From Candidatus Daviesbacteria bacterium RIFCSPHIGHO2_01_FULL_40_11 (GTDB lineage: Bacteria; Patescibacteriota; Microgenomatia; Daviesbacterales; UBA10151): a stretch of 32,212 nt of DNA. How positions within the stretch are numbered: position 1 is the first letter of the stretch; every line of letters starts with the position of its first letter. Position numbers and translations under genes: made by a program. The notes under the pieces were generated by a model. That model was given only the letters and a program-made list of their open reading frames with translations, was not told where the DNA came from and searched no databases. The stretch is from positions 1 to 32,212 of the forward strand of contig MFCP01000007.1 of NCBI GenBank assembly GCA_001776635.1, given 5' to 3'. Below, piece after piece: positions 9,078-16,811 of the stretch.

Positions 9078-9863
9078 TTATGAAAATTCCAATATCATGG
9101 GTAGATGGTCTGAGATATTGACAGGAGGGACCTGGAAATTAATTACCTTGATATCGGCAGATACAAAAGTGTAATCAGCGTACTTTTGAAAATCTGGCTT
9201 TCCAAAATAGGGGTTTAAATTACTCCTGGTCCGCCATATGTTATATTTCTTAATTAAATTTCTCATATCTTCTTCAAGAATCTTGATGCTTTGGGTTTGC
9301 GGCAAAAGATTAAAATCGCCGACCAAAACTTTTGCGCCCCGTTTGGAATTTAAAAAATTCTTTATTTCAGTAGAATGTTCCTGTCTTAGTTTTGTATCTA
9401 ATTTACTTCCCGGAAATGCCGTTCCATGGATATTGACTATGGTAAATGCTTTTTCTTTGGCAGTAAAACTAATGGATTGCAGAGTAACAGCAAGATTAGA
9501 AAAGTCTTGTTTTAAGAGTTTTTCTTCACGATCTCCATATAGCAAAATATCCTTAGCTTTATCTACTTTAAAATGATTCTTGATAAAGATAGTTTTACCG
9601 AAAGTTAAGTGGAAATCTACGGATTTAGGGGTGGAATCAAATCCAGCTGCCTCCATGGAATAGAAGAACTGGAAGTTGGGTAGAACCTTCATAAACTCAC
9701 CTAATAGATTAGCCCGAATATCTTTATAGTGTTTTACACTGGATTGTGTATTGTAAACTTCTTGAAAACAAAAAATATCGGTTTCTCTTGACTGTTGCTT
9801 GATAAAAACTATTAAGGGTTGGTAAACTTTCCCACCCCAAGTGTTCAAAGAAATGAGTTTCAT
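9078..9863 (-). CDS. Endonuclease/exonuclease/phosphatase (EEP) superfamily protein
   Basis: MKLISLNTWGGKVYQPL...DIFCFQEVYN, VNIHGTAFPG, VLVGDFNLLPQT, YADYTFVSADI, ISDHLPMILEF; internal ATG at 9863 preferred. Confidence 0.88.
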   Translation of the reverse strand: MKLISLNTWGGKVYQPLIVFIKQQSRETDIFCFQEVYNTQSSVKHYKDIRANLLGEFMKVLPNFQFFYSMEAAGFDSTPKSVDFHLTFGKTIFIKNHFKVDKAKDILLYGDREEKLLKQDFSNLAVTLQSISFTAKEKAFTIVNIHGTAFPGSKLDTKLRQEHSTEIKNFLNSKRGAKVLVGDFNLLPQTQSIKILEEDMRNLIKKYNIWRTRSNLNPYFGKPDFQKYADYTFVSADIKVINFQVPPVNISDHLPMILEFS

Positions 9864-9906
9864 AAATAGTATTCTACGGACGTGAATGGTAAAATACAAC
9901 AGGTTC

Positions 9907-9977
9907 CGGGGAATAGTATAGTAGCAACACGCCGCGCTGGGGGTGCGGAGTCAGGAGTGCAATCCTCCTTTCCCCGA
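9907..9977 (+). tRNA. tRNA-Pro (anticodon GGG at 9939-9941), CCA not encoded
   Basis: Acceptor CGGGGAA/TTCCCCG perfect 7 bp; anticodon arm CCGCG-CTGGGGG-TGCGG; T arm AGGAG-TGCAATC-CTCCT; C1-G72 and A73 match bacterial tRNA-Pro identity. Confidence 0.88.
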
Positions 9978-10013
9978 CTAACTATAGGTTTCATTTAACC
10001 ACAAATCTTCTTA

Positions 10014-10042
10014 TTGACATTTGGGTTTGTTTTGGGTAATAC
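10014..10042 (+). promoter_or_regulatory. Strong sigma70-type promoter for the endonuclease-like gene
   Basis: TTGACA (10014-10019), 17 nt, TAATAC (10037-10042), 7 nt before the ATG. Confidence 0.65.
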
Positions 10043-10049
10043 TTAAATT

Positions 10050-10898
10050 ATGGCTTCGAGTTTAGTTACCTGCACATACTGTACCAAAAACTTTCTTAAG
10101 GATAATAGACACATCAATGAAAATATAAAACTAGGCAATAACTTTTATTGTTCTTCTGAATGCCAGTACTCTTTTAAGAATAAGAAAGTAGAATTAGGAT
10201 GTGAAAATCCAGCTTGTACGAATAAATTCAAACGTGCTCAAAATGAAATCTCTCTCCATAATTATTGTTCCAGATCTTGCGCAGTAGCTATAAACAACGC
10301 AAGATTTCCTAAAAGAAGAAAAATACTTTTAAGTGGTAAGTATTGCAGGCACTGTGGTATCAGTATATCAGGACGACGAAATTATTGTTCTATGATTTGT
10401 CAGCCACAGTCCCAATGTATCGTTAGCAAAGAATATATTATTAATCAGATACAAAACTTTTATGTAAAAAATAAAAGAATTCCTCTAAAGAGAGAATTTA
10501 ATCATTATAGTGCCGCTAGAAAACGTTTTGGCAATTGGAATAATGCAATAAAAACAGCTGGATTTAAGCCTAACCCGGTACTTTTTGCTGAGCATCAGAT
10601 TGCAAATGATGGTCACGTGTGTGATTCTATCGCTGAAAAGATTATTGATGACTATCTATCGGAAAAAAGTATTGTCCATGAGAGGAATATTTCTTATCCG
10701 GAAGGAGATTATTCTGTAGACTTCAGAATAGGGCTTAAATGGGTTGAGTATTTTGGATTAGCAGGCGAACACAAGAGGTATGATGAGTTAAGAAAGATTA
10801 AACTGGAGCTAGCCGAAAAGTATAAACTAAGCTTAGTAGAGATCTACCCTAAAGATCTTTATCCCTATAATAGGCTTGAAGCTATTTTTGGGTCTTGA
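10050..10898 (+). CDS. Multi-zinc-cluster protein with homing-endonuclease-associated repeat and PD-(D/E)XK-like C-terminal domain (putative endonuclease)
   Basis: Cys pairs CTYC, FYCSSEC, CENPAC, NYCSRSC, YCRHC, NYCSMIC; KRIPLKREFNHYSAARKRFGNWNNAIKTAGFKPN repeat-like segment; DSIAEKIIDDYL..ERNISYPEGDYSVDFRIGLKWVEYFGL acidic motif pattern. Confidence 0.7.
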   Translation: MASSLVTCTYCTKNFLKDNRHINENIKLGNNFYCSSECQYSFKNKKVELGCENPACTNKFKRAQNEISLHNYCSRSCAVAINNARFPKRRKILLSGKYCRHCGISISGRRNYCSMICQPQSQCIVSKEYIINQIQNFYVKNKRIPLKREFNHYSAARKRFGNWNNAIKTAGFKPNPVLFAEHQIANDGHVCDSIAEKIIDDYLSEKSIVHERNISYPEGDYSVDFRIGLKWVEYFGLAGEHKRYDELRKIKLELAEKYKLSLVEIYPKDLYPYNRLEAIFGS

Positions 10899-10922
10899 CC
10901 TTTGGGAAATATTTGGTATCTT
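10895..10922 (+). promoter_or_regulatory. Candidate recA promoter
   Basis: TTGACC (10895-10900), 16 nt, TATCTT (10917-10922), only 6 nt before ATG 10929. Confidence 0.55.
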
Positions 10923-10928
10923 TAACCT

Positions 10929-11987
10929 ATGACACAAAACGGTGATGCAAGAAAGCTGGCGATTGATGCCGCCATGGCACAAATTCAAAAACAATATGGT
11001 ACCGGTTCTATCATGCGTTTGGGTGAGCGGGTTGAGAAATTCGCAACAGATGTTATCCCGACAGGTTCCCTTGCTCTTGACCTAGCGCTGGGTGTTGGCG
11101 GTCTTCCTAAAGGCCGGATTATAGAAGTCTATGGCCCTGAAGCTGGCGGTAAAACGACAGTTACACTACATGTAATTGCTGAGGCTCAGAAGAAAGGTGG
11201 GGTGGCAGCGTTTATTGACGCGGAACATGCCCTGGATCCTCAAAGAGCAGAAAAGATCGGAGTTAATTTAGATGATTTGTTAATTTCCCAACCAGATACA
11301 GGGGAGCAAGCGTTAGAGATTGCCGAGGCGCTGATCCGCTCCGGAGGGGTGGATGTTTTGGTGATAGATTCTGTGGCAGCCTTGGTGCCAAGGTCAGAGT
11401 TGGAAGGGGAGATGGGAGATTCTTCAATGGGTGTACAGGCCCGTTTAATGTCACAGGCTCTTCGAAAATTAACCGGCGCAGTCTCCAACACCAATACGAT
11501 TGTGATTTTTACCAACCAACTGCGGCAAAAAATCGGAGTAATGTTTGGAAATCCGGAAACAACTCCCGGCGGGTTGGCTTTAAAATTCTATTCTTCTGTT
11601 AGGTTGGATATCAGGAAGATCGAAAATATCAAAGAAGGGGATTTGGTAGTAGGTTCAAGACACAGGGTGAAAGTTGTTAAAAATAAAGTTGCTCCCCCCT
11701 TCCGGATTGCGGAATTTGATATGAACGAGAATGGAATTTCCCATGAAGGGGAGTTGTTGGATATTGGGATAGAGTTGGGGATTTTAACTAAATCCGGCGC
11801 ATTTATCCGCTGGGGAGAAAAGATGTTGGGTCAGGGCCGGCCGGCGTCTATTGCTTACCTAAAAGAGAACAAAAAAGAAGCACAAGCTTTGGAAAAAGAG
11901 ATTAGAGATGCTTGGGGAAAACAAAAAGAAGGTAAGGAAAAAATTGTCGTTGGTCCGCAAGAGGCAGGTGTTGAAGAAGCTGTTTAA
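10929..11987 (+). CDS. recA: Recombinase A
   Basis: [98 protein letters not shown]. Confidence 0.98.
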   Translation: MTQNGDARKLAIDAAMAQIQKQYGTGSIMRLGERVEKFATDVIPTGSLALDLALGVGGLPKGRIIEVYGPEAGGKTTVTLHVIAEAQKKGGVAAFIDAEHALDPQRAEKIGVNLDDLLISQPDTGEQALEIAEALIRSGGVDVLVIDSVAALVPRSELEGEMGDSSMGVQARLMSQALRKLTGAVSNTNTIVIFTNQLRQKIGVMFGNPETTPGGLALKFYSSVRLDIRKIENIKEGDLVVGSRHRVKVVKNKVAPPFRIAEFDMNENGISHEGELLDIGIELGILTKSGAFIRWGEKMLGQGRPASIAYLKENKKEAQALEKEIRDAWGKQKEGKEKIVVGPQEAGVEEAV

Positions 11988-12671
11988 ATGCCTAAAATTA
12001 CTTCAGTAGAACCTCAGAAAAAAACCCTTCGACTCAGCGCAGGGCAAGGTCCCAAAAGATTTAATGTATTTTTAGACGGAGAGTTTGCTTTTGGTGCAGA
12101 TGAAGATTTGGTGGTGGAATATCGGCTAGTCCCTGGCAAAGTACTTGATACAGCGGATGTGGAAAAATTGTTATTTGAGGCAGAGGTGGGGAAGCTCACG
12201 GAAAGGATGTACAGGTTGTGGAATGTTAGACCTAGATCGGAGAAAGAAGTTCGGGGATACTTACGAAATTTATCTTTTAAAAGAAAAGTTAAGGGAAGTG
12301 ATGAGATTTCTGATAAGGCAATAGATCTTTTAGTCAGTAAACTTAAACAAAAGAGGCTTCTGTCTGACGAAGAATTCGCTAAGGCTTGGGTTGAGGGAAG
12401 AAGGAGATCCAAGAAGAAGGGTAAAGTTGCCCTTAAGCAGGAGCTTTTCCAAAAGGGGATTGATAAAGAAATTATTGAAGAAGTGTTGAGTCAAACAACA
12501 GATGAAATGGAACAAGAATTAGCAAAGCAGGCTTTAGAAAAAAAGATGAAGGTATGGAAAAATTTACTCCCCTTAGAATTCAAGAAAAAAGCGTTTGAAT
12601 TTTTAACGAGAAAAGGATTTGAGTATGATATAGTTAAAGAAGTCATTGAAAAAACAACCCATTTAATGTAA
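11988..12671 (+). CDS. recX: Regulatory protein RecX
   Basis: Directly follows recA; helical RPRSEKEVRGYL...DLLVSKLKQKRLLSDEEFAKAWVEGRRR...KQELFQKGIDKEIIEEVL repeats. Confidence 0.88.
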   Translation: MPKITSVEPQKKTLRLSAGQGPKRFNVFLDGEFAFGADEDLVVEYRLVPGKVLDTADVEKLLFEAEVGKLTERMYRLWNVRPRSEKEVRGYLRNLSFKRKVKGSDEISDKAIDLLVSKLKQKRLLSDEEFAKAWVEGRRRSKKKGKVALKQELFQKGIDKEIIEEVLSQTTDEMEQELAKQALEKKMKVWKNLLPLEFKKKAFEFLTRKGFEYDIVKEVIEKTTHLM

Positions 12672-12754
12672 AATGAAAAAGTTGAGTAGTGGAAACTATA
12701 GGAAGTTTGCGGATATGGTGAATAAAGTTTCTCATCCATTTGTAATCCTTTCTA

Positions 12755-12775
12755 ACCGATTTTAATCGGTAATTT
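12755..12775 (+). terminator. Candidate terminator downstream of recX
   Basis: ACCGATT-tt-AATCGGT perfect 7 bp inverted repeat followed by AATTTT. Confidence 0.5.
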
Positions 12776-12795
12776 TCCATACCTCAATTTTGAAT

Positions 12796-14130
12796 ATGCA
12801 GAGAACATTTGGGCCTATTAATTCGCCGGGTAGTAGTACGGCGCAATCAAATACAAACGCAACAGAGCTCGCCAAGCGAGAGGGAATCTTAGAAGAAAGA
12901 GAACGCCAGATTGCTGAGAAACAAAAACTGATTGATGAAAAACTTGAGCAACTTGAAAAAGTCCGCAAAGATTTAGTTTCCAAGCTAGAAAAGGTTTCTT
13001 CTATGTCCAAAGAAGAAGCCCAAAAAATTCTTTTAGAGAATGTAGATAAAGAACTCGCTGCTGAAATATCCAAAAGAATAAAAGAAGCAGAGGAAGAGAT
13101 TAAACTGACGGCAGATGAAAAAGCCAAAGAAGTCTTAGCCGAGGCAATGCGCCACGGTGTGACAGATTATATTTCAGAGTTCACCACTTCCAAAGTTAAA
13201 CTGCCTGATGAAGAGATGAAGGGTAGAATTATTGGTAAAGAAGGCAGGAATGTGAGGACTTTTGAGCAAGCGACTGGTGTTGATGTAGTCATGGATGATG
13301 AAATCCCGGATACCTTAATTCTTTCCTCATTTGATTCAGTTAGACGGGAGATTGCGAGAGTTGCTTTGGAGAGGTTGATGGAAGACGGCAGGATTCAACC
13401 GCAAAGGATTGAAGAAATTGTGGAAAAAACAAAAGAAGATATTAATAAACTTATGCGAGCGGCCGGAGAGAAACTTTGTCATGATGTTGGAGTTTACAAT
13501 TTACCTGTTGAACTGGTTGATATGATTGGTAGATTTAAGTACCGTTTCTCATATGGTCAAAATTTGATTGTTCATACCCAAGAAGAAACGCAAATTGGTA
13601 TTGCTCTGGCAAAAATGATCGGGGCTGATGTTAATGTAGTACGCCTGGGATGTTTACTACATGATATAGGAAAAGTAGTGACCGATGGTGACGAGGGTAC
13701 ACACGTTGAAAAAGGGGTGCAACTGGCGAAAAAATTCGGCTTGCCAGAAAAGGTGATCAATTGTATTGCCGAGCATCACGAAGATAAACCTTTTTCAGCT
13801 GATGAATCGGTCTTGGTTTATATTGCCGATGCTATATCCGGAGGAAGGCCGGGGGCAAGGCACGAAAATGTTGAGGATTATATTAAGAGGATGGATGATA
13901 TAGAGAAAATTGCCACCTCTTTTGAAGGCGTGGAAAAAGCCTTTGCCGTGCAAGCAGGACGAGAAGTGAGGGTAATTGTGACTCCAGAGAGGATTCCCGA
14001 TGACGAACTACCCAAACTTGTACATGATATAGCAGAGCGAATTTCCAAAGAAGTGATGGTTCCCGGAGCTGTTAAAATAACAGCCATTAGAGAAACCCGT
14101 TATTCAGAGTCTACGATGACAACTCCGTAA
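12796..14130 (+). CDS. rny: Ribonuclease Y (KH + HD domains)
   Basis: KLPDEEMKGRIIGKEGRNVRTFEQATGVDVVMDD, SSFDSVRREIARVALERLMEDGRIQPQRIEEIVEK, LLHDIGKV, ISGGRPGARHENVEDYIKRM. Confidence 0.95.
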   Translation: MQRTFGPINSPGSSTAQSNTNATELAKREGILEERERQIAEKQKLIDEKLEQLEKVRKDLVSKLEKVSSMSKEEAQKILLENVDKELAAEISKRIKEAEEEIKLTADEKAKEVLAEAMRHGVTDYISEFTTSKVKLPDEEMKGRIIGKEGRNVRTFEQATGVDVVMDDEIPDTLILSSFDSVRREIARVALERLMEDGRIQPQRIEEIVEKTKEDINKLMRAAGEKLCHDVGVYNLPVELVDMIGRFKYRFSYGQNLIVHTQEETQIGIALAKMIGADVNVVRLGCLLHDIGKVVTDGDEGTHVEKGVQLAKKFGLPEKVINCIAEHHEDKPFSADESVLVYIADAISGGRPGARHENVEDYIKRMDDIEKIATSFEGVEKAFAVQAGREVRVIVTPERIPDDELPKLVHDIAERISKEVMVPGAVKITAIRETRYSESTMTTP

Positions 14131-14145
14131 AGGTAAAACCCATGA

Positions 14146-14178
14146 GCATTTTGCTAAAATGATAGAAAAGCAAAATGC
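14146..14178 (+). terminator. Inverted repeat downstream of rny, possible terminator
   Basis: GCATTTTGC (14146-14154) / GCAAAATGC (14170-14178), perfect 9 bp, followed by GTTTT. Confidence 0.4.
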
Positions 14179-14188
14179 GTTTTGGGGC

Positions 14189-14217
14189 TTTACATTAGGT
14201 AAAACATTTGGTAATTT
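14189..14217 (+). promoter_or_regulatory. Candidate promoter for HU operon
   Basis: TTTACA (14189-14194), 17 nt, TGG-TAATTT (14212-14217), 9 nt before ATG 14227. Confidence 0.5.
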
Positions 14218-14226
14218 ATTTGTCGT

Positions 14227-14499
14227 ATGACAAAGAATGAACTGATTGAGAAAGTTGCTAAGAAAGCAAACCTGACCAAAAGAGCTGCTGCTGATGCAGT
14301 GAATAGTACATTTAATTTGATTAGAGATGGGTTGGTTCGAGGAGAAAAGGTAGTAATAACTGGTTTTGGAACTTTTCTGATAAGGTCCCGGGCCGCCAGA
14401 CGTGGCAGAAATCCTCAAACTGGAGAAACCATCCAAATCCCCAACAAGAAAACTCCCGGTTTTACCTCCGGCAAAACTTTAAAGAGATTGATAAAGTGA
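14227..14499 (+). CDS. HU/IHF family DNA-binding protein
   Basis: MTKNELIEKVAKKANLTKRAAADAVNSTFNLIRDGLVRGEKVVITGFGTFLIRSRAARRGRNPQTGETIQIP. Confidence 0.95.
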   Translation: MTKNELIEKVAKKANLTKRAAADAVNSTFNLIRDGLVRGEKVVITGFGTFLIRSRAARRGRNPQTGETIQIPNKKTPGFTSGKTLKRLIK

Positions 14500-14786
14500 C
14501 TTCTTTTAAAAAGAAATATTGGTCAAAGTTTGTTACAGAACACAGTTTCGCTTTAGATTTAGAAGAAGGGGTTTTTACATGGGATAATCCGAAAAAGATC
14601 GCAAAGTCACTCAAGAAATCGGCAGAGCAGAGTTTGCGAAGAAAAGGAACACCATTTCAATCTGCGATGAGTATGTTGAATTTTTATATCAATCGTGCTG
14701 GCAAAAATTTAACACCTGAAAGAAAAAATATTTTGGAACAAGCCAAAGTGGAACTTAGGAAACTTTTTGATCAACTCAAAGTATGA
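14496..14786 (+). CDS. DUF3175 family protein
   Basis: KKYWSKFVTEHSFALDLEEGVFTWDNPKKIAKSLKKSAEQS..PFQSAMSMLNFYINRAGKNL; 4 nt overlap with HU gene. Confidence 0.82.
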   Translation: MTSFKKKYWSKFVTEHSFALDLEEGVFTWDNPKKIAKSLKKSAEQSLRRKGTPFQSAMSMLNFYINRAGKNLTPERKNILEQAKVELRKLFDQLKV

Positions 14787-15622
14787 CTAGAGTTTTGAAT
14801 CCATTTCCTCAACAAATTATTACTTCGCTCACAAGTATTCTTCAAAAGAACCCTTACGTGCTAGGATTGATATTGGTTGGTTCGCAAGCCAGGACAAGTA
14901 TTTATATGGACAATGAGCATTCAGATATGGAAGCCTACATTATTGTTAAAGACGAAAAAGTTAAGATTTTTGAGAAGCAATTACCTGAAATAGTTAATAG
15001 ATTGGGGAAAGTAATTTTTTCTTATAAGAATAGGTGGGCAGGTTTTTCTACAGTATTTGATGATTTATTTAGACTAGAGCTCCCTATTGCCAAGCAGAGC
15101 GAATTGTCCTCTGTTTTTTCCAGACCCAAAACCCAAACAGTTAAAATTCTAATTGATAAAACTAAAGGTAGTTTGGAGCAGGTGCTTAAAAAACGTCCGC
15201 AAAGCATTGATTTTCAAAAATTTTTTCAGGAGATAGTATTAGACTTTTGGTATATGACAGTGGTTGCTGTCCAGTACTATCAAAAAAGGGAAATTTGGAA
15301 TTCCCGCAGCGCTCTGCAAGTGCTGCTTTCGTCACTTATTAAATTAATGGAGCTTTTACAAGATAAAAATATTTTATTACTTGAAACAAACAAACGAATG
15401 GAACAGTTTTTATCCAGTGAGCAGATTAGGTTATTACAAAAAATAACTCCGGTATATAATAAAAGACAGATAAAATATTCTTTAAAAAAGATTATAGAGA
15501 TCTTTCCTCAGGTTTGCGGAGAGATAACTAGAAAACATCATTATTCTTACAGAAAAGAAATTGAAGACGAAATCAAGCAAAAGATTAATAAGCTGATTAA
15601 AAAGGGTTTTTTGATAAATTAG
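14783..15622 (+). CDS. Nucleotidyltransferase-superfamily protein (aminoglycoside adenylyltransferase-like architecture)
   Basis: LGLILVGSQARTSIYMDNEHSDMEAYIIVKD matches the GSxxR...SDxE nucleotidyltransferase motif; helical C-terminal half; 4 nt overlap with the DUF3175 gene. Confidence 0.72.
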   Translation: MTRVLNPFPQQIITSLTSILQKNPYVLGLILVGSQARTSIYMDNEHSDMEAYIIVKDEKVKIFEKQLPEIVNRLGKVIFSYKNRWAGFSTVFDDLFRLELPIAKQSELSSVFSRPKTQTVKILIDKTKGSLEQVLKKRPQSIDFQKFFQEIVLDFWYMTVVAVQYYQKREIWNSRSALQVLLSSLIKLMELLQDKNILLLETNKRMEQFLSSEQIRLLQKITPVYNKRQIKYSLKKIIEIFPQVCGEITRKHHYSYRKEIEDEIKQKINKLIKKGFLIN

Positions 15623-16811
15623 TCAGGAAGAAAAACTTAATAAAATTTCTTTCAAGAGGTATTCCTGTGAGGTATGGGAACATTAGAATAAAGCTAATCG
15701 CTGTGAGCAATAAAAGCAGCAGAGCTAGTTTTTTCCCTTGTTTATTAGTTAAGAGCTTGTTTAATTGGTATCCTAGGGTAAGAGACAAGAAAGGGACAGA
15801 GGGGCTGAAGTGGTATAAGAACATGATGCGGGGAGAAAGAGACCATGGTAGCCAAAATGCGAGAAAACCTAATAGAATAATTATTAAATTTATCGATCTT
15901 TTTTTAACTATTTCCCAGACGGTTAAAATAACGGCAACGCTTCCAGCCCAAAAGAGCGCCGGATTACCGGATGCAAATATATTGGACATAGTGTTTTTTT
16001 GATAATCCACAAAATACCAAATAGGGTATAAATTAAGCGGCCACGACCACCAGGGCGAAGAATAAGGATGGGTAGCCTTAAGACTGGTTTGATACCACCA
16101 GATTTGTTTATGTAATTCTAAGAAGTCATTCCAGTTGTATCCCATTAAAAAATAATGGGTATAGCTCAAAAGATAGATAACAGGAGGAAGTAAAATATAA
16201 TAAATTAAATTTTTAAATTGGCGATGATATAGAAGGATAGGAAAATATATTAATGCTAAAAAAATCCCCGGCCATTTAGTAGCCATCGCAATTCCCATAA
16301 ATAGCGCTGAAAGAATATATCTTTTTTGAACAAAGAAAATAACGCTTACTAAAATGAAGGCTACCAGATAAACATCATTCATGCCGGTTCTGGATTGGAC
16401 AAAAACCAATCCATCGATGGAAAAAACCCCAGCAGAAATCAAAGCTGTGGTTTCGTTTTTGAATAAAAGTAACGCTAATTTATACACCAAAAACACTGAC
16501 AGAATTCCCAGTAGTGCTCCGGGTAACCGGTAAGCCCAAGCATCGCTGCTTTGGAGAATAAACATTGATGCGGTCATAATCTCTTTTTCGATAGGTGGGT
16601 GTAACCATTCAAAAGCTACACCAGGAGGGGATTTTCCCCAAGGACTCCAGGCCTCTTTATTTCCCTTTAAATACTCTTTAGCAGTATAAGCGTGATATAC
16701 CTCATCAAAGACATATTTGTTTGGATAATCAAGGCGGTATAAACGCAAAAATGCAGATATTAGCAAAATTAAAATTAATAGGTTTTTTGTTTTAAGAAAT
16801 TTTCTGAACAT
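15597..16811 (-). CDS. Dolichyl-phosphate-mannose protein mannosyltransferase-like GT-C membrane protein
   Basis: FVFDE-type YVFDEVYHAYTAKEYLKG, WLHPPIEKEIM, AWAYRLPGALLGILSVFLVYKLA, multiple TM segments. Confidence 0.85.
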   Translation of the reverse strand: MFRKFLKTKNLLILILLISAFLRLYRLDYPNKYVFDEVYHAYTAKEYLKGNKEAWSPWGKSPPGVAFEWLHPPIEKEIMTASMFILQSSDAWAYRLPGALLGILSVFLVYKLALLLFKNETTALISAGVFSIDGLVFVQSRTGMNDVYLVAFILVSVIFFVQKRYILSALFMGIAMATKWPGIFLALIYFPILLYHRQFKNLIYYILLPPVIYLLSYTHYFLMGYNWNDFLELHKQIWWYQTSLKATHPYSSPWWSWPLNLYPIWYFVDYQKNTMSNIFASGNPALFWAGSVAVILTVWEIVKKRSINLIIILLGFLAFWLPWSLSPRIMFLYHFSPSVPFLSLTLGYQLNKLLTNKQGKKLALLLLLLTAISFILMFPYLTGIPLERNFIKFFFLTNLSKNPF

